From an uncultured Clostridia bacterium (GTDB lineage Bacteria; Bacillota; Clostridia; Christensenellales; Borkfalkiaceae): a stretch of DNA of 15,554 nucleotides. Shown here piece by piece: positions 7,029 to 12,967 of the stretch. A program made the translations under genes and the position numbers. The notes beneath the pieces are model-generated. The model did not search any database. It was given only the letters and a program-made list of their open reading frames with translations, and was not told the DNA's origin. The first letter of the stretch is position 1; every line of letters begins with the position of its first letter. The DNA lies in NCBI GenBank assembly GCA_937888935.1, contig CALARO010000112.1:1-15554 (forward strand), read 5' to 3'.

Positions 7029-7910
7029 ATGCGTTACGCCGATCTTCATTGTGATTTTTTGTCATTCCTTGCCGATTTGCCGCCCGGGCTTCGCCCCGCC
7101 GTCCAAACTGCCGAAACAACCACCGCCCAAACCGCCGTAAAATCTGCCGCGTTTGCCGCGTGGAAAAACGGCGGCTGCGCGCTTCAATGTTTCGCGTTGT
7201 TTTGTAAAGGCGAAAGCGCGGCGGACGAGCAGAGCATACAAACGCAGCTCGCCTTATTCAAACAAATCAAGCCGGAATTCGAAGCGGCAACGGGCGGCAA
7301 AGCCATACTCACGGTAGAAGGCGGCGGGGCAACGCGCGGCGAACAAACCCGATTAAAAGCGTTGTTCGATGCGGGCGTAAAGATTTTTTCGCCCGTGTGG
7401 AACAATCAAAACAGCCTTTCCAAACCGTGCGGCGCGGCGGGCGGACTAACCAAAAAGGGCAAAGCGGCGTTGGAATACGCGCTCGAAAGGGGGGTAATCC
7501 CCGATATTTCGCACGCTTCAGACGACGCCGCGCGCGATATTTTCGCCATAGCGAAAGCGCAAAAAAAGCGGGTATGCGCCACTCATTCGATGGCGCGCGC
7601 GCTGAAGCCGCACATAAGAAATCTCACGGATACGCAGATTAAAAACGTCGCGGAAAGCGGGGGCGTGATCGGCGTAAATTTTGTGCGCGAGTTTGCGGGC
7701 AAAGCGGAAATCGCGCGGCATATCGGGTATATCGCGGATAAAGGCGGCGAGAACGTCGTAGCGATCGGCAGCGATTTTTACGGCACGGAAAACCCGTACC
7801 CGGAATCGCCCGAACGCCTGCCCGAATTTTTCCGCATGCTTGAAAAACATTTCACCCCGCGGCAAATCGAGAAATTTGCCTATTCCAACGCCGCCCGCCT
7901 GTTTTTCTGA
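7029..7910 (+). CDS. Peptidase M19 family (membrane/renal-type) dipeptidase
   Basis: Predicted zinc dipeptidase of family M19 (amidohydrolase-like TIM barrel), hydrolysing small dipeptides including those with D-residues. Metal and catalytic motifs in order (numbered from ATG 7029): DLHCDF with His7 and Asp9; LTVEGG with bridging Glu97; DISHAS with His162; ATHSMARAL with His186; RNLTD with Arg197; and GSDFYGT with Asp249. All expected ligands are visible. There is no signal peptide, so the enzyme is likely cytosolic. At 293 aa it is about normal for bacterial members. Start choice: ATG 7029 gives the canonical short N-terminus but has no clear Shine-Dalgarno. An in-frame TTG at 7002 would add nine residues and lie 3 bp after the spoVM-like stop, which would allow coupled translation. 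Confidence 0.88.
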   Translation: MRYADLHCDFLSFLADLPPGLRPAVQTAETTTAQTAVKSAAFAAWKNGGCALQCFALFCKGESAADEQSIQTQLALFKQIKPEFEAATGGKAILTVEGGGATRGEQTRLKALFDAGVKIFSPVWNNQNSLSKPCGAAGGLTKKGKAALEYALERGVIPDISHASDDAARDIFAIAKAQKKRVCATHSMARALKPHIRNLTDTQIKNVAESGGVIGVNFVREFAGKAEIARHIGYIADKGGENVVAIGSDFYGTENPYPESPERLPEFFRMLEKHFTPRQIEKFAYSNAARLFF

Positions 7911-7928
7911 AACTTCGCTATAAAAAAC

Positions 7929-7967
7929 TGCCTGCCTTCTTGTTGCAAAGAAAGCAGGCAAAAATTT
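7929..7967. terminator. Bidirectional terminator between converging genes
   Basis: Stem tgcctgccttctt (7929-7941) with aagaaagcaggca (7948-7960), 12 of 13 pairs. On the - strand it is followed by a T6 run (from the aaaaaa at 7922-7927). On the + strand aaaaatttta follows. It serves the dipeptidase gene (+) and the 8014-9816 lipoprotein gene (-), whose ends face each other. Confidence 0.8.
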
Positions 7968-8013
7968 TATTTATGCAGTTTCAATCCGCCGCCGGGCGGG
8001 CAAAACCAAAACT

Positions 8014-9816
8014 TTACGAATTTCCGCCGTCGGTCTGGGGTTGTTGAGCAAACGATTTCACAAACTCTTCCGCGTTGAAATCCGCCTTATTCGCGGCTTT
8101 TTCCGCGCCGAACGAAACGGTAAGTTTAAACGCCGTATTAATCGTGAATTGCGTGTCTACTGTCGTTTTTCCGTCCGAAGAAGTACCTTTCGTCGCTTCT
8201 CCCACCAGCGCAAGCAGCTCTTTCGAAAGCGAAATTTCATAGCCCGTCAGCACGCGCTGATTATCGAGCGTCACTTTAATCGAAACGCCCCGATCCATCG
8301 CGAGAGCCGCGCTGCTGATGCCGACTTTGATTTCGTCTTCCGTCGTTTCGCCTTCCGAAGCGTTTGCAATGTACTGCGGCAACGTCGCTTCTTTCAAACT
8401 CGCAATCGCCTGCGCCATCTTCGTTTTCAGCTGCGCAATCTTCGCCGCGGTAGCCGCGTCGATATCCCCGGGAACGGGCAAGGCGGGAGTCTGACCCCCC
8501 CTCACCCCCGCAGCCCCCGCAGCCCCCGCAACGCCCGCAACGCCCGCAAAACCGCCGTCAGCCGAACCGCCTGCAATCGCGTCGTCGTCAGTCGAACCGA
8601 TCATGCCCGCAATCAGCTGACCGATCGTCACGTTTTCATACGATTTCACAATGGTTTCAAGATCAATGCCGAGCGTGGTTTTCAGCGTAGCCGTTGCGTC
8701 GCCGGAATAGAATTGCACAACCTTATCGGCAAACGCGGTAATTTTCGCCACGGTAACGCCTTTCGCGGCGAGCTGCGCCACAAGATCGCCCACCTTCATA
8801 TCCAGCATATCGGGCAGCGTTTCGATCATGGCGAACGTACCCGCGCCGCAGTATTTATCAATCAGCTCGTTGATTTTCAGAGTGTTGATATCGTTGGCAA
8901 TGCTCGAAAAAATGCCGTTTCTCGTCACCAGCTCGTAGCCGCCGTCCGTTTTCACTTCTTTTAAAAGAATGGAAAGCGCGCGCTGTTGCGCTTCTTCGAA
9001 ATTAACGCCGAGCGCCGCCGCCACGTCGTTCACAAACGGGCGAAGATCGGTATTCGCAAAAGCAATCAGCTTTTCGGGGTTGCCGAAAACGATCTGCGCG
9101 ATCAACTGCAAGGTCTCGTCCTGCTCGGCTAAAATTTCCGTAATCGTCTTGTGAATTTTGCTGCTGTTTTCCCCGTCGGGAACGGTAAATTCGCCGTTAC
9201 TGCCTTTCGAAAACGCTTTTTCTTCCGCGTACACTTCGTCTTTCTCGAATAAGAAGCTCAGCACGCGCCGCGTTTCTTCCGTAGAAGTATCCGGCTCTTG
9301 TTCGCCGCCGTTTCCGTCCGACTTCACGTCCGTTAAAACGGTCTTCTTCTCGTAAGAGATCTTGCCGTAAGCGTACAGATAGCCTTCTTCGTTCAGCCCC
9401 GCATACGCATACCCGCCTTCCACGGAAACCGTCGTTTCCGAAACGGCTCTGATCACCCAATCCAAAGATGTGGGGTTAAGATTCAGCTGTAAATTGTGTT
9501 CTGCTTTTTTGTTTGTGAATTCGAAAGGCTCGATTTCGATATTCACGCCGCTGCCTTTGGCGGCTTCGGGCGTATTCACGGCAGCCGAAAGCGAATCGAG
9601 CATCGGAATTTGCTCGTGTTCTTCCGCGCCGCACTTAGAACAAACGTGTTTTTTATCGCCGTAATTTGTTTCGGTGGGGGCGGAAACTTCCTGCCAATCG
9701 CCGTAAGAATGTTGATTGCCGCAGTCTTTTTTAGCGCAGCCGACGGCAAGAACCGTCGTAAACGTCAGTACGGCGGCTACGAGAAACAACCATAGTCTTT
9801 TCAAAGTCGATTTCAT
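8014..9816 (-). CDS. Large lipoprotein of unknown function with N-terminal zinc-knuckle-like motif
   Basis: A 600-aa surface lipoprotein that I do not recognise as a known family. The signal peptide (1-26) ends in LAVGC with lipid-anchor Cys27. Residues of about 30-71 resemble the small Cys/His module often found near the N-terminus of Clostridia surface proteins. This is HSYGDW (His36) followed by HVCSKCGAEEHEQIP (Cys59, Cys62), with Cys32 perhaps the fourth ligand. The middle region has aromatic beta-like segments (GGYAYAGLNEEGYLYAYG) and then long helical stretches (220-400). A Gly/Ala-rich linker (421-441) leads to a further mixed domain. The ribosome binding site is AAAGGAG, 7 bp before ATG, and a consensus promoter lies at 9945-9973. 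The gene is monocistronic, between its own promoter and a terminator. Confidence 0.85.
   Translation of the reverse strand: MKSTLKRLWLFLVAAVLTFTTVLAVGCAKKDCGNQHSYGDWQEVSAPTETNYGDKKHVCSKCGAEEHEQIPMLDSLSAAVNTPEAAKGSGVNIEIEPFEFTNKKAEHNLQLNLNPTSLDWVIRAVSETTVSVEGGYAYAGLNEEGYLYAYGKISYEKKTVLTDVKSDGNGGEQEPDTSTEETRRVLSFLFEKDEVYAEEKAFSKGSNGEFTVPDGENSSKIHKTITEILAEQDETLQLIAQIVFGNPEKLIAFANTDLRPFVNDVAAALGVNFEEAQQRALSILLKEVKTDGGYELVTRNGIFSSIANDINTLKINELIDKYCGAGTFAMIETLPDMLDMKVGDLVAQLAAKGVTVAKITAFADKVVQFYSGDATATLKTTLGIDLETIVKSYENVTIGQLIAGMIGSTDDDAIAGGSADGGFAGVAGVAGAAGAAGVRGGQTPALPVPGDIDAATAAKIAQLKTKMAQAIASLKEATLPQYIANASEGETTEDEIKVGISSAALAMDRGVSIKVTLDNQRVLTGYEISLSKELLALVGEATKGTSSDGKTTVDTQFTINTAFKLTVSFGAEKAANKADFNAEEFVKSFAQQPQTDGGNS
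8494..8556 (-). repeat. 9-bp minisatellite encoding a Gly/Ala-rich linker
   Basis: On the + strand, tandem 9-bp units of cccgcagcc and cccgcaacg type. On the coding strand they give GFA GVA GVA GAA GAA GVR GGQ-like triplets (residues 421-441). Probably a flexible linker or very short collagen-like stretch between two domains of the lipoprotein, and a likely site of length variation. Confidence 0.7.
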
Positions 9817-9944
9817 AGTGGTACTCCTTTTGAAAAATATATTTCGCGCGGGCGAAGCCCGTTCGATACAATAGTAAAGCGCGATACGCGCTGTTTATTA
9901 TATGCCGCAAAAAGGAATGAAGTGCAAACCCTTTCGACAAATAT

Positions 9945-9973
9945 ATTATATCACAGAAGAAACCGATTGTCAA
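9945..9973 (-). promoter_or_regulatory. Consensus SigA-type promoter for the 600-aa lipoprotein gene
   Basis: On the - strand TTGACA (9973-9968), 17-bp spacer, TATAAT (9950-9945): a perfect consensus. The leader of about 120 nt contains two short hairpins, agcgcg-ata-cgcgct (about 9878-9892) and gggc-gaa-gccc (about 9850-9860), before the ribosome binding site. Expression should be strong unless repressed. Confidence 0.85.
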
Positions 9974-9993
9974 TAGTTTTGAAAAAAATTTTT

Positions 9994-10111
9994 TTGCCTT
10001 TGCTATAAGCCTTCCCCGGGCTGCGGTAGCAGACGGATGAAGAAAAGCGAGCTTTTTTTTGTTTGAAAAATTGCCTTGCATAAATTTTTCAAACAAAGGG
10101 GCGCAGCTTGT
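9994..10111. repeat. Dispersed structured intergenic repeat, copy B
   Basis: Begins ttgcctttgctataagccttcccc. It continues with ctgcggtagcag plus gatgaag, then gaaaagcgagc plus a T-run, then a perfect 12-bp inverted repeat gtttgaaaaatt/aatttttcaaac (10061-10094), and the tail aaaggggcgcagcttgttt. The ggggaag half of the first hairpin is missing relative to copies A and C. Its right edge coincides with the TAA stop (10114-10112) of the - strand gene next to it. Confidence 0.7.
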
Positions 10112-10765
10112 TTAACTCTCTTTCCACACAATCTGCTTCTTATATATCGCAAACGCGTTCGCCGTGTACGACGCGCCGACGGAAAAGGTATGCTCGTAGT
10201 CCGTTACAGGCGATCTGCCTTTTTTTACTTCCGTCTGCTCGTACTTTCCGTCCGCATTTTTTTCAATCTTCACGCGGTATACGTCCGTCAGTATCTCGCC
10301 TATGCTTTTCGCGTTCAGCTCGGCTTTGGAAAGACTGACGAGATACAAATAAATCGGCTCGTCGCCGCTCGGCAAAGTCATCACAAACGAAACGCCTTCC
10401 GGCGTGCCGAAATTGTAATTATAATCGTCCATACTGCCTACGTAATGGTATCCCTGGCTTGTTCTGCGCGAAGCGTAGTAAACCGCCCATTTAAAGCCGA
10501 TATAATAAGTGCTGTTCAGTCCGCCGTTCTCGCCGTTAATGGCGATTTCCACGGTTTCCTTGCACGCGTCGTCCGGATCCGCGCCGCCGCCGTAAGAAAA
10601 TTCGGCAATCGAGCCGCTCATCAAAACGCTTTTCTCGTCCGCGTCGCTTCTCGCATACAAAAACGCGCCGAAAACCCCGCCCACACAAGCTATGCAGGCG
10701 TAAAACGCGCAGAGCGCGGCGCACGAAAGCGCAACTATATAGTAAAACCGCGTTCGCTTAATCAT
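10112..10765 (-). CDS. Secreted or anchored protein with SipW-type signal, third gene of tapA-sipW-tasA-like operon
   Basis: A 217-aa protein of unrecognised family. The N-terminus has a basic start (MIKRTR) and a long hydrophobic stretch (about 8-37) ending in GGVFGAFLYARSD. This closely matches GGVYATFNYAQGD at the same place in the 11580-12149 protein, which is the pattern of SipW-cognate signals. The rest has beta-rich, Tyr-rich segments (STYYIGFKWAVYY, EPIYLYLVSL) and no further membrane segment, so it is probably extracellular. Its start overlaps the end of the signal peptidase gene by 8 bp, indicating coupled translation, with AGGAAAG just upstream. By position it corresponds to tasA of Bacillus, but sequence identity to TasA is not evident by eye. 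Its stop lies exactly at the edge of repeat copy B, so a short truncation is possible. Confidence 0.8.
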   Translation of the reverse strand: MIKRTRFYYIVALSCAALCAFYACIACVGGVFGAFLYARSDADEKSVLMSGSIAEFSYGGGADPDDACKETVEIAINGENGGLNSTYYIGFKWAVYYASRRTSQGYHYVGSMDDYNYNFGTPEGVSFVMTLPSGDEPIYLYLVSLSKAELNAKSIGEILTDVYRVKIEKNADGKYEQTEVKKGRSPVTDYEHTFSVGASYTANAFAIYKKQIVWKES

Positions 10766-11546
10766 CTTGCTTTCCTATCATTTCCATGCGCCTTTTTGCA
10801 GCTTCGTCGATCTTTTTCGCCGCGAAAGGGTACACGGCTACGGTGAAAATCATCGCGCCGAAACAAAGATACCCCGCGGGGGACTGCATAAAAATCACAA
10901 AGCTGCCGATAAATTTCGCTCGTTCGCCGCGGTAAATGCCGCGCATCTGCGCGTATCTCACGGGGAATTTATCGGGATAGGCGTTCGCGTCGCCCTGCAA
11001 TAAAAACAGGCGTTCTTCGTGCGTTTCGTCCGGCTCGGTAATCGAAACGATGCGGTGGATAATGAGTATTCCGTCGCTTTCGTATGCCACGATATCGTAA
11101 AGTTTTAAATCTTTTTCTTCCGGCAACGCGCGAAGCAGTATCAGATCGAATTTTTCAATCTGATCGTTCAGATCGTTTTCGGACAAATACCCGTTTTTCT
11201 CGTATTTCGTCGCCATCGAGCCGCTTTGCACCGTTTTCAAAGACGGGATTTTCTTCACCGCCTTTTTCTCGTTGATTTTCGATGCGAAGCAGAACGCGGC
11301 CAAGGCGCAAATCGCCGCCGCAAACGCGATGGAAGCGATTTTTCCGAGTATACCAAGGGCGGCGGAACGCTGCCGTTTCGCCTGTTTCTTTCGATACCCT
11401 TGAATAATTTCTTTGTCCGAAAGTCCGCCTTCAATCATTTTCAGCGTGGTTTTTACGTCCCGTGCGATCAGCGCGGCGAAAAGGCTCGCCAACGCCGCAA
11501 ACACCGTCAGGCACAAAAACAAAACGTATTTGTCGAAGTTAGACAT
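10758..11546 (-). CDS. SipW/ER-type signal peptidase I with N-terminal membrane extension
   Basis: Membrane signal peptidase of the Ser-His (archaeal/ER/SipW) type, MEROPS S26B. Motifs: VQSGSM with nucleophile Ser110; LYDIVAY (149-155); HRIVSI with His164 in place of the Lys used by ordinary bacterial enzymes; and LLQGDANAYPD (183-192). Membrane segments are predicted at about 6-28, 66-88 and 214-242. At 262 aa it is longer than B. subtilis SipW (about 190 aa). The extra part is an N-terminal membrane segment plus a basic cytoplasmic linker (about 30-62), an unusual addition. It is flanked on both sides by genes with SipW-type signals, its probable substrates, in the order substrate-peptidase-substrate. 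The ribosome binding site is weak (taagaa), consistent with coupling to the gene 33 bp upstream. Confidence 0.88.
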   Translation of the reverse strand: MSNFDKYVLFLCLTVFAALASLFAALIARDVKTTLKMIEGGLSDKEIIQGYRKKQAKRQRSAALGILGKIASIAFAAAICALAAFCFASKINEKKAVKKIPSLKTVQSGSMATKYEKNGYLSENDLNDQIEKFDLILLRALPEEKDLKLYDIVAYESDGILIIHRIVSITEPDETHEERLFLLQGDANAYPDKFPVRYAQMRGIYRGERAKFIGSFVIFMQSPAGYLCFGAMIFTVAVYPFAAKKIDEAAKRRMEMIGKQDD

Positions 11547-11579
11547 TTCTTAATTTTTATCGTCGTGTTTTTTCCGCCG

Positions 11580-12149
11580 TTACTTCGCTTCGCTCACCGT
11601 CACGGTAATCGTCGTGCCTTCAAACGCGGTTTTAAAAGCGTTGTATTCGGCAAGCGTGGAAAGGGTAAATTCGCCGTTCCATTGGATATAGTTGGTTAAA
11701 TCCACAGTGATTTCGTCTTTTACCGTGTCGCCGCCGTTCGCGCCTTTCAGCGCAACGCCGCCGGCTGTGTAAGATTCTGTCAGCTCGAAAAGAGCCTTGT
11801 TGTCGTATTCGTTCGTGCCGCCGATCGCAATCGTCATTTTCAGCGGAATACCGTTTTCGCGCACCTCCGCGTCCGCGCCCTGCGCCGCCGGGGTAAAGCT
11901 GATTGTCAATTCGCCCGAGATCGTCGTGTCGGTGATAAGATCGTGGTCGGGATCGTCGATCGATACGGTGAAATTGTTCGAAAGCTTGATAGTACCTTTT
12001 CTCGTGTCATCGGCTACTGCATCCGCTATATTTTTCTGCATGCCGATTTCCGCTTGCTCAACGTCGCCCTGCGCGTAATTAAACGTCGCGTATACGCCGC
12101 CCACCGTCGTGATCAATGCGCCTGCCATAATTGCTGCCAATCTTTTCAT
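11580..12149 (-). CDS. Secreted TasA/camelysin-like protein with SipW-type signal, first gene of operon
   Basis: A 189-aa secreted protein. Its N-terminus (MKRLAAIMAGALITT, then GGVYATFNYAQGD at 17-29) has the form of SipW-cognate signals, as in TasA, TapA and camelysin of Bacillus. The mature part is beta-rich with alternating hydrophobics (ELTISFTP, LKMTIAIGG, EITVDLTNYI, TITVTVSEA), fitting a fibre-forming or matrix protein. This function is inferred and not shown by a catalytic motif. I chose ATG 12149 because AAGGAGAT lies about 9 bp upstream and the signal begins there. An in-frame start at 12239 would add 30 residues and lie upstream of the expected transcription start (about 12223). 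The signal peptidase gene follows after 33 bp. Two palindromes and a strong promoter lie upstream. Confidence 0.82.
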   Translation of the reverse strand: MKRLAAIMAGALITTVGGVYATFNYAQGDVEQAEIGMQKNIADAVADDTRKGTIKLSNNFTVSIDDPDHDLITDTTISGELTISFTPAAQGADAEVRENGIPLKMTIAIGGTNEYDNKALFELTESYTAGGVALKGANGGDTVKDEITVDLTNYIQWNGEFTLSTLAEYNAFKTAFEGTTITVTVSEAK

Positions 12150-12205
12150 TAGTTTATATCTCCTTTTAAATGTATAAAATTTGTCGTTTTTGTAAAAAAA
12201 AAGAA

Positions 12206-12225
12206 TTGCACTCATATAGGTGCAA
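12206..12225. promoter_or_regulatory. Operator-like palindrome 1 (TTGCAC-N8-GTGCAA)
   Basis: Perfect 6+6 inverted repeat with 8-bp spacer, covering the predicted start site of the - strand operon and the expected -35 region of the divergent XRE gene. Identical half-sites and spacer length occur in palindrome 2, 58 bp away. Probable binding site of the adjacent XRE protein. Confidence 0.7.
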
Positions 12226-12229
12226 AACC

Positions 12230-12258
12230 ATTTTAGCAAAATGATATAATAAAGTCAA
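12230..12258 (-). promoter_or_regulatory. SigA-type promoter of the tapA-sipW-tasA-like operon
   Basis: On the - strand TTGACT (12258-12253), 17-bp spacer, TAAAAT (12235-12230). The predicted start site (about 12223) falls inside palindrome 1. A TATAAT (12245-12250, +) for the divergent regulator gene lies within the spacer, so the two promoters overlap face to face. Confidence 0.75.
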
Positions 12259-12263
12259 GCATT

Positions 12264-12283
12264 TTGCACCCGTTTTAGTGCAA
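12264..12283. promoter_or_regulatory. Operator-like palindrome 2 (TTGCAC-N8-GTGCAA)
   Basis: Second copy, extended to TTTTGCAC-N8-GTGCAAAA (12262-12285). It lies just upstream of the -35 box of the operon promoter and downstream of the -10 box of the XRE gene, inside that gene's leader. Suits autorepression and cooperative binding with palindrome 1. Confidence 0.7.
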
Positions 12284-12302
12284 AAAGGGGAAAAATTTTT
12301 AA

Positions 12303-12557
12303 ATGAACGCAAGAATAGAGAAGAAAGTGGGGGAGAACGTACGAAAAATCAGGGAACGCGAGAGAATCACGCAGGATCGCCTGGCGGCGATGTTGCAGCT
12401 TCGTGGGTGTGACGTCACGCGCAGTGCGCTTGCGAAGATGGAAGTAGGGCAGCGGCACATTTACCCGGACGAGATTATATTATTGAAAGAGATTTTGCGC
12501 GTAAGTTACGAAGAGCTGTTCGATCTCGGCGTCCCCGCCGAAGATGACATTTTATAA
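12303..12557 (+). CDS. Small XRE-family DNA-binding regulator divergent from the operon
   Basis: An 84-aa protein consisting almost only of a Cro/C1-type helix-turn-helix domain: VGENVRKIRERERITQDRLAAML (9-31), recognition region GCDVTRSALAKMEVGQRHI (35-53), then a closing helix ending in VSYEELFDLG. It has no effector or oligomerisation domain of note. It probably binds the two TTGCAC-N8-GTGCAA palindromes in its own promoter region, repressing itself and the secretion operon. In B. subtilis the XRE protein SinR represses tapA-sipW-tasA, and this one plays the same positional role. I do not claim orthology to SinR, which has an additional C-terminal dimer domain. The ribosome binding site is modest (AAGGGGAA, about 12285-12292). 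Nearest -10: TATAAT 12245-12250 with a poor -35. Confidence 0.9.
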   Translation: MNARIEKKVGENVRKIRERERITQDRLAAMLQLRGCDVTRSALAKMEVGQRHIYPDEIILLKEILRVSYEELFDLGVPAEDDIL

Positions 12558-12586
12558 ACATTAAATTTCAAGCCTTTTCATAGGCT

Positions 12587-12634
12587 CCCCCCCCCCCCGG
12601 GGCGTGCATCGCCCGTTTCGTAACGGACTGTTGC
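12587..12634. repeat. Palindromic repeat plus hairpin, copy 2 (inverted), with poly-C tract
   Basis: Reading the - strand, gcaacagtccgttac (12634-12620) matches 14 of 15 bases of the element at 359-373. It is followed by gaaac and a hairpin, gggcg-atgca-cgccc (12614-12600). Position and spacing of the hairpin agree with copy 1, but its sequence differs. A run of 12 C (12587-12598) adjoins it. Confidence 0.6.
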
Positions 12635-12656
12635 AAACTTTTTGAATTTTTAAAGA

Positions 12657-12798
12657 ATTGCCTTTGATATAGCCTTCCCCCCCCGGGGGGGAAAGGTGTC
12701 TGCGGTAGCAGACGAATGAAGAAAAGCGAGCTTTTCTTTTTTGTTTGAAAAATTGCCTTGTATAAATTTTTCAAACAAAGGGGCGTAACTTGTTTTCT
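12657..12798. repeat. Dispersed structured intergenic repeat, copy C
   Basis: Most complete copy. Parts in order: ttgcctttgatatagcc; the loopless hairpin cctt-C8-G7-aaagg (12673-12696); gtctgcggtagcagac (12698-12713); gatgaag-like linker; gaaaag-cgag-cttttc with a following T6 (12721-12742), which looks like a weak + strand terminator for the XRE gene; the perfect inverted repeat gtttgaaaaatt/aatttttcaaac (12743-12776); and the tail aaaggggcgtaacttgttttct. The loop of the last hairpin (ttgccttgtata) resembles the left end of the element, suggesting nested insertion. The remainder of the 12558-12967 gap holds only the other repeat and the rpmB terminator. Confidence 0.7.
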
Positions 12799-12881
12799 GA
12801 TAATTATTTTATATCCCCGCAGCCGAAAATCCGCAGTCAAACGCCGCGGCGGCAAACAATTTTTCGCCGATTTCCGCGCGA

Positions 12882-12922
12882 AAAAAAGTACCCAAACGGC
12901 AAACCGCCTTCGGGTACTTTTT
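12882..12922 (-). terminator. Intrinsic terminator of rpmB
   Basis: Stem aaaaagtaccc (12883-12893) with gggtacttttt (12912-12922), and an inner ggc/gcc pair in the loop. On the - strand it ends in a T7 run, and it is also plausible in the + direction. Located 45 bp beyond the rpmB stop. Confidence 0.8.
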
Positions 12923-12967
12923 ACATTGTTAAAAGAAGCCGCAAAAAAGAAGCAGCGAAAAATTAAT

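Noticed and set aside
12150..12239. N-terminal extension of the TasA-like protein
   Set aside because: It would lie mostly upstream of the predicted transcript start and over palindrome 1. The strong ribosome binding site and signal peptide start at 12149.
359..12798. CRISPR array or tRNA/rRNA gene among the repeats
   Set aside because: Repeats are few, dispersed and irregularly spaced, with no direct-repeat/spacer pattern or cas genes. No cloverleaf or rRNA sequence was recognised.
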